Program-made: the position numbers and the translations under genes | Notes under the pieces: generated by a model | Seen by the model: only the letters and a program-made list of their open reading frames with translations | Told to the model about the DNA's origin: nothing | Database searches by the model: none | Part shown: positions 7,038 to 9,645 of the stretch, piece after piece | Position numbering within the stretch: position 1 is the first letter of the stretch | How the letters are laid out: the number at the start of each line of letters is the position of its first letter | Assembly: GCA_002391385.1 (NCBI GenBank) | Contig: DGEY01000070.1 | Span: 4,160 to 13,804, forward strand | Direction of reading: 5' to 3' | Origin: Firmicutes bacterium UBA3914 | GTDB lineage: Bacteria; Bacillota; Limnochordia; Darwinibacteriales; Darwinibacteriaceae | DNA: 9,645 bases

Positions 7038-7059
7038 CTTTTCAGCGGCGGGGATCTGC
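7038..7059. repeat. Direct repeat copy 2 (3' end of the 50-codon gene)
   Basis: This is the second copy of the 22-nt repeat found at 6938-6959, with 20 of 22 bases identical. It spans the last codons and TGA stop (7042-7044) of the small gene upstream of selA. Confidence 0.6.
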
Positions 7060-7194
7060 GTTTTTGGCGTAGGCCTGCTGCAGCACCGCCAAACCCCGCT
7101 GGCGGGCTTCAGGGCTGAGCCCCTTTTGCTGGCTGATGGCCCGCATGGCCGCGGCGATCAGCTCGGCCTTTTCCTTACTGCTCAGCTTGGTCAT
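7042..7194 (-). CDS. Small hypothetical protein, 50 aa, upstream of selA
   Basis: I do not recognise this gene. An ATG at 7194 is preceded by GGAGGGAAGG with good spacing, and the frame runs 50 codons to TGA at 7042-7044. The product starts MTKLSSKEKAELIAAAMRAI and ends AYAKNADPRR. It is soluble, rich in Ala, Lys, Gln and Leu, and probably all alpha-helical: two amphipathic helices (about 4-20 and 27-43) joined by a turn around KGLSPEAR. It has no Cys and no membrane segment. It lies 54 nt after spmB and 65 nt before selA on the same strand, so it is probably co-transcribed with one or both. It could be a small regulatory or leader protein of the selenium operon. The strong ribosome binding site and codon use like its neighbours support translation; function is unknown. 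Confidence 0.65.
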   Translation of the reverse strand: MTKLSSKEKAELIAAAMRAISQQKGLSPEARQRGLAVLQQAYAKNADPRR

Positions 7195-7208
7195 GATCCT
7201 TCCCTCCC

Positions 7209-7236
7209 TGGACATGGGTACTTTATAGTATGTCCA
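7209..7236 (-). promoter_or_regulatory. Dyad symmetry before the 50-codon gene, possible operator or promoter region
   Basis: TGGACAT (7209-7215) and ATGTCCA (7230-7236) form a perfect 7-bp inverted repeat with a 14-nt spacer. On the minus strand the spacer contains ACTATAAAGT, with a -10-like TATAAA, and the repeat ends just before the GGAGGG site of the small gene. A separate TATAAT (7253-7248, minus) overlaps the spmB stop codon, with only weak -35 candidates. The dyad could be an operator over an internal promoter or an mRNA hairpin. Confidence 0.35.
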
Positions 7237-7248
7237 AGGAAGGCCAGA

Positions 7249-7782
7249 TTATACAGAAAAATGCAGGACAATATAAAAAGAAAGGATCACCGCGGCGGCA
7301 TCGGCAAGCAGGGCGGTGGCCAGGGTGTGCCTGGTGCGCTTGAGCCCCACCGAGCCCGCGTAAACCGTGAGCACATAGAGGCTGGTTTCGGTACTGCCCA
7401 TCATGGTGGCCGCCAGGCGCCCGATGAAAGAATCGGCGCCGTAGGTTGCAAAGATTTGGGAGAGGAGCGCCAGGGAGCCGGAACCGGAGATAGGGCGGAT
7501 TAAGGCCATGGGCAGGGCTTCCGGTGGAAAGCCCAGGCGGCTGGTGAAAGGCGTCAGGACGCGGATCAGCTGATCCAAGGCGCCGGAATGCTGGAACACC
7601 TGGATGGCCACGAGCATGCCCACCAGGTAGGGCAGGACCCGCAGCGCGGTCTGCCAGCCTTCTTTGGCTCCTTCCACAAAGCGTTCATAGATGGGCACTC
7701 CCCGGCTCAGGCCCCAGGCGGTGATGCCCAAAAGCAAAAGGGGAATGGCCCAGCGGGACAGCGCCTGCACCGCTGCGATCAT
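7249..7782 (-). CDS. spmB: Spore maturation protein SpmB
   Basis: SpmB acts with SpmA in spore core dehydration and heat resistance in B. subtilis; the biochemical activity is not settled, and both carry the nucleoside-recognition (Gate) membrane domain. The 177-aa product matches the family's length (about 178). It has several membrane segments (about 10-27, 50-62 and 155-173) and the conserved stretches RPISGSGSL (96-104), GSTETSLYVL (129-138), YAGSVG (141-146) and RHTLATALLAD (151-161). The frame is open further upstream, but that part lies within spmA and has an unrelated composition. The ATG at 7782 is preceded by GGAGGAGG (7791-7798) and overlaps the spmA stop as ATGA, so it is the start. 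The downstream neighbour is the 50-codon gene, then selA. Confidence 0.93.
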   Translation of the reverse strand: MIAAVQALSRWAIPLLLLGITAWGLSRGVPIYERFVEGAKEGWQTALRVLPYLVGMLVAIQVFQHSGALDQLIRVLTPFTSRLGFPPEALPMALIRPISGSGSLALLSQIFATYGADSFIGRLAATMMGSTETSLYVLTVYAGSVGLKRTRHTLATALLADAAAVILSFYIVLHFSV

Positions 7783-8372
7783 AGGCGGGCCCTCCTCCGG
7801 GTCAAGCTGCGCAGGGAGGCATCGAGGATCACCGTCACCACCGTGGAGCAGAGGGTGGCCAATACGATGGGGCCGATAATATCTGCGGGGGCCCTGGCGC
7901 CGTGGCTGAGGCGCAGGGCAATGATGGTGGAGGGAAGCACCGTGAGGCTGGAGGAGGTCAGGGCCATGAAAGTACACATGGCATCGGAGGCCGTTTCTTT
8001 ATGTCTGTTCAGCTCCTGGAGGTGCCCCATGGCCTTCAGCCCCAGGGGGGTGCAGGCGCTGCCCAACCCCAAGATGTTGGCGCTCATGGCCGCCAGCAAG
8101 GCGCCCATGGCGGGATGATCCGGCGGCACTTCCGGGTAAAGGCGGCGGGCCAAAGGACCCAACAGCCGGGCCAGGACCTGCATGAGCCCTGCATCCTGGG
8201 CGATTTTCATGACACCAGACCAAAAGGAGATGATACCGATGAGCCCCGCCGCGACCACAACCGCCTGTTCGCTGCCTTTGAGCACTCCCTCGGTGACCAG
8301 CTGAATATCGCCTTTGCTCGCGGCGGTAATCACTCCGGCGAGAATCATGAAGAACCAGATGTAGTTGATCAT
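7779..8372 (-). CDS. spmA: Spore maturation protein SpmA
   Basis: SpmA is the partner of SpmB in spore core dehydration, an integral membrane protein of the nucleoside-recognition (Gate) family. The 197-aa product (B. subtilis about 196) has a first membrane segment at about 2-19 and others near 36-53, 88-108 and 163-183. Signature stretches are SANILGLGSACTPLGLKAM (97-115) and TSSSLTVLPSTIIALR (139-154). A longer reading frame begins six codons earlier at 8390, but the ATG at 8372 has GGGGAGGGG a few bases upstream and matches the family's N-terminus. The stop overlaps the spmB start by 4 nt, so the two are translationally coupled. The gene is divergent from ctsR. No convincing SigmaA, SigmaE or SigmaG promoter was found in the 199-nt intergenic region. 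Confidence 0.93.
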   Translation of the reverse strand: MINYIWFFMILAGVITAASKGDIQLVTEGVLKGSEQAVVVAAGLIGIISFWSGVMKIAQDAGLMQVLARLLGPLARRLYPEVPPDHPAMGALLAAMSANILGLGSACTPLGLKAMGHLQELNRHKETASDAMCTFMALTSSSLTVLPSTIIALRLSHGARAPADIIGPIVLATLCSTVVTVILDASLRSLTRRRARL

Positions 8373-8470
8373 GCTACCCCTCCCCAACATCCTTATGCGT
8401 AAAGGGGAGAAAATAAGAGAAATCCGGAAGGCGGACCCCGTCTTTTTCTATGGGGGGCCAGAAGCACCCC

Positions 8471-8487
8471 TTTGACGTTCCCTGACC
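8471..8487 (-). promoter_or_regulatory. Second CtsR-like heptad box, reverse orientation
   Basis: On the minus strand the sequence reads GGTCAGG-GAA-CGTCAAA. It fits the CtsR operator consensus (two direct RGTCAAA heptads spaced by NAN) with 11 of 14 heptad bases. It lies upstream of the ctsR -35, about 100 nt before spmA, and has the opposite orientation to the main operator at 8539-8555. The match is weaker than the main box. Confidence 0.45.
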
Positions 8488-8500
8488 AATATCTTGGGAC

Positions 8501-8530
8501 TTGATTCCTGCTGCCATTTCTGTGCATAAT
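8501..8530 (+). promoter_or_regulatory. Promoter of the ctsR-mcsA-mcsB operon
   Basis: -35 TTGATT (8501-8506) and -10 CATAAT (8525-8530) are separated by 18 nt, a plausible SigmaA promoter. Transcription would start near 8537, two bases before the CtsR operator, so bound CtsR would block initiation or clearance. The leader is about 35 nt. Confidence 0.65.
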
Positions 8531-8538
8531 ACAGTTAA

Positions 8539-8555
8539 GGTCAGTAATAGTCAAA
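8539..8555 (+). promoter_or_regulatory. CtsR operator
   Basis: GGTCAGT-AAT-AGTCAAA matches the CtsR consensus of two direct heptads RGTCAAA separated by NAN. The second heptad is perfect and the first has 5 of 7 bases. It sits just after the predicted transcription start of ctsR, indicating autoregulation and heat or protein-stress induction, as known for class III heat-shock genes in Bacillota. Confidence 0.85.
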
Positions 8556-8571
8556 GAAAGTTGGTGAGTAA

Positions 8572-9036
8572 GTGGGTACGCTGGCGGATCACATTGAAGC
8601 ATATATCAAGCGCATGCTGCAGAACAGCGAAAATAGAAGTATAGAGCTTAGCCGTGCGCAGCTCGCCGATGTCTTTTCCTGCGTCCCCTCGCAGATCAAC
8701 TATGTGCTGGCCACCCGCTTTACCCTGGAGCGGGGCTATATCGTAGAGAGCCGGCGGGGAGGCGGCGGCTACATCCGTATAGCCCACGTCCAGGTGGAAG
8801 ACGATCTAACCCATGCGGTGAACCTGCTCAAGGGCATTGGCTCTCAGCTTTCCGAGCAGCGCATGGAAAGCATCTTGGCGCACCTGCGGGATTTGGGCCT
8901 CCTTTCTCCCCACCAGTGCCGGCTGATCCGGGGTATTGTGCAGCAGGAGAGCAGCAGCATCAGTCAAGGCAAAGATGTCCTCAGGGCCAGTCTCGTGCGT
9001 GCCCTGCTGTTTTACATTATTGAATCCGAGTCTTAG
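8572..9036 (+). CDS. ctsR: Class III heat-shock repressor CtsR
   Basis: CtsR is a dimeric winged-helix repressor of clp protease and chaperone genes; heat and arginine phosphorylation by McsB release it from DNA. The product is 154 aa, the same length as B. subtilis CtsR. The helix-turn-helix covers about 25-50 (LADVFSCVPSQINYVLATRF), followed by the wing RRGGGGYIRI at 61-70. The glycine-rich loop is the known heat sensor, and Arg62 corresponds to an arginine reported as an McsB target in a Geobacillus homologue. The C-terminal domain (about 75-154) mediates dimerisation. The GTG at 8572 is the only possible start at this end, because TAA at 8569-8571 is in frame; GGTGAG at 8563-8568 is the ribosome binding site, rather close. 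A CtsR operator lies just upstream. mcsA begins 11 nt after the stop. Confidence 0.96.
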   Translation: MGTLADHIEAYIKRMLQNSENRSIELSRAQLADVFSCVPSQINYVLATRFTLERGYIVESRRGGGGYIRIAHVQVEDDLTHAVNLLKGIGSQLSEQRMESILAHLRDLGLLSPHQCRLIRGIVQQESSSISQGKDVLRASLVRALLFYIIESES

Positions 9037-9047
9037 GGGTGGTAATT

Positions 9048-9560
9048 ATGCTGTGCGACAAATGCGGGCAGAATGAAGCCACAGTGAAGTTTGTGCAGAT
9101 CGAGAACAACAAAAAGACCGAGCTCCACCTCTGCCGAGACTGTGCCCAAGGGTATACCAGCTTTTCCCCGGGTTTCGATCTGCAGCAGCTGCTCTCCAGC
9201 TTGTTCCAGTCCCTTTCCCTGGGGCAGAAGACGGCCCCCGCAGTGGCGGCGAAGAAGTGCCCCACCTGCGGGCGGACCCTGGGGGATATCCAGCAGACGG
9301 GGCGACTCGGCTGCAGCAGCTGCTACGAGGTTTTCCGGGAGGAATTGAGCCCTGTACTGCGCAGGCTCCACGGGTCCGGCAGCCACACCGGCAAAGTCCC
9401 CGCCAGGGCCTTTCCCCGGGTGCATGCCACCCGGCAGATGGAGGAGCTGCGCAAACGGCTGGACGAATGCGTGCGCCTGGAGAAATATGAAGAGGCCGCA
9501 AGGCTCCGGGACGAGCTGCGGCTTTTGGAGAAGGAATTGGCGGGAGGTGAGGCCCGATGA
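9048..9560 (+). CDS. mcsA: McsA, zinc-binding activator of the McsB arginine kinase
   Basis: McsA activates McsB and tunes CtsR and ClpC activity in the class III stress response. The 170-aa product carries four CXXC pairs, CDKC (3-6), CRDC (29-32), CPTC (71-74) and CSSC (89-92), expected to bind zinc. After a spacer containing HTGK it ends in a UVR (UvrB/UvrC-type) coiled-coil motif at about 130-165 (MEELRKRLDECVRLEKYEEA and following). The frame also opens at a GTG at 9039, but GGGGTGG at 9036-9042 is the ribosome binding site for the ATG at 9048, so 9048 is chosen. It is slightly shorter than B. subtilis McsA (about 185 aa). The stop overlaps the mcsB start as ATGA. Confidence 0.95.
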   Translation: MLCDKCGQNEATVKFVQIENNKKTELHLCRDCAQGYTSFSPGFDLQQLLSSLFQSLSLGQKTAPAVAAKKCPTCGRTLGDIQQTGRLGCSSCYEVFREELSPVLRRLHGSGSHTGKVPARAFPRVHATRQMEELRKRLDECVRLEKYEEAARLRDELRLLEKELAGGEAR

Positions 9561-9645
9561 GAGAACTTGCTTCCTGGATGAAGGAGCGGGGCCCTGAAGG
9601 GGATATCGTCCTGGGTACCCGCTGCCGGCTGGCTAGAAATCTGAG
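9557..9645 (+). CDS. mcsB: McsB protein arginine kinase, N-terminal fragment (cut by window edge)
   Basis: Only the first 29 codons are present. They read MRELASWMKERGPEGDIVLG followed by TRCRLARNL, matching the N-terminus of McsB (guanido-kinase fold), whose usual motif is SWM...GP..DIVLSSR.RLARN. McsB phosphorylates arginines on CtsR and on proteins destined for ClpCP. A strong GGGAGGTGAGG at 9542-9552 precedes the ATG at 9557, which overlaps the mcsA stop by 4 nt. A cysteine stands where B. subtilis McsB has isoleucine (TRCRLARN against SRIRLARN). The gene continues beyond the window. Confidence 0.9.
   Translation, partial: MRELASWMKERGPEGDIVLGTRCRLARNL

Noticed and set aside
6930..7194. 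Read-through of the small gene's TGA as selenocysteine, given the adjacent sel genes
   Set aside because: The frame stays open for about 40 codons after the TGA, but the extension runs out of frame into selA, contains no UxxC or similar redox motif, and the hairpin downstream lacks a recognisable SECIS loop. It is more likely a normal stop.
7783..7977. N-terminal extension of SpmB by 65 residues
   Set aside because: The extension is encoded inside spmA in another frame and is rich in His, Pro and Arg, unlike the membrane protein that follows. The ATG at 7782 has a strong ribosome binding site and overlaps the spmA stop.
8430..8462. Possible hairpin between GGACCCC and GGGGGGCC upstream of spmA
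   Set aside because: The stem is interrupted by a mismatch and has a 12-nt loop. No T-run follows in either direction, so it is too weak to call.
8373..8500. Sporulation sigma factor promoter (SigmaE or SigmaG) for spmA
   Set aside because: Isolated pieces such as ATATT, CATAGAAA and CATAAGG occur on the minus strand, but no pair has the right spacing.
8393..8602. Minus-strand 69-codon frame in the spmA-ctsR intergenic region
   Set aside because: It spans the ctsR promoter, operators and ctsR start. It has no good ribosome binding site and its product shows no plausible features.

Overview
The window looks like a moderately GC-rich chromosome segment from an endospore-forming, Gram-positive anaerobe (Bacillota; Clostridia or a relative such as the Moorella, Desulfotomaculum or Limnochordia groups). 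The reasons are a spmA-spmB spore maturation pair, a ctsR-mcsA-mcsB class III heat-shock operon, a complete bacterial selenocysteine-decoding set (selA, selB, selC), SigmaA-like promoters, and strong GGAGG-type ribosome binding sites with TTG and GTG starts. I cannot resolve genus or species.

Layout, left to right. (1) ftsH on the plus strand, with a near-consensus promoter at the left edge and a likely TTG start. (2) A hairpin terminator that works in both directions separates ftsH from a convergent minus-strand HtrA/DegP-type serine protease. (3) Between htrA and the selenium genes lie the htrA promoter (minus), a minus-facing terminator built on an 18-nt perfect palindrome, the selC promoter (plus) and selC, the tRNA-Sec gene with anticodon TCA. 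(4) selB and selA lie on the minus strand, overlap by 10 nt and run convergently into selC; the selB stop codon sits in the T-tract just behind the tRNA CCA end. (5) Upstream of selA are a structured leader hairpin touching the Shine-Dalgarno sequence, a 50-codon unrecognised small gene, and then spmB and spmA (4-nt overlap). All five minus-strand genes are closely spaced and could be co-transcribed. (6) A divergent intergenic region carries the ctsR promoter, a CtsR operator just downstream of the -10, and a second CtsR-like box in the opposite orientation. (7) ctsR, mcsA and the first 29 codons of mcsB run off the right edge; clpC is expected next but lies outside.

How the genes fit together. 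SelA converts Ser-tRNA-Sec to Sec-tRNA-Sec using selenophosphate, and SelB delivers it to UGA codons. SelD, which makes selenophosphate, is not in the window and must be encoded elsewhere if the pathway works. FtsH, HtrA and the CtsR/McsA/McsB system are three independent protein quality-control modules flanking the selenium and spore genes. No mobile element, CRISPR array or broken gene was seen. The most unusual parts are the arrangement and overlapping signals around selC, the hairpin and small gene in front of selA, and the paired CtsR boxes.
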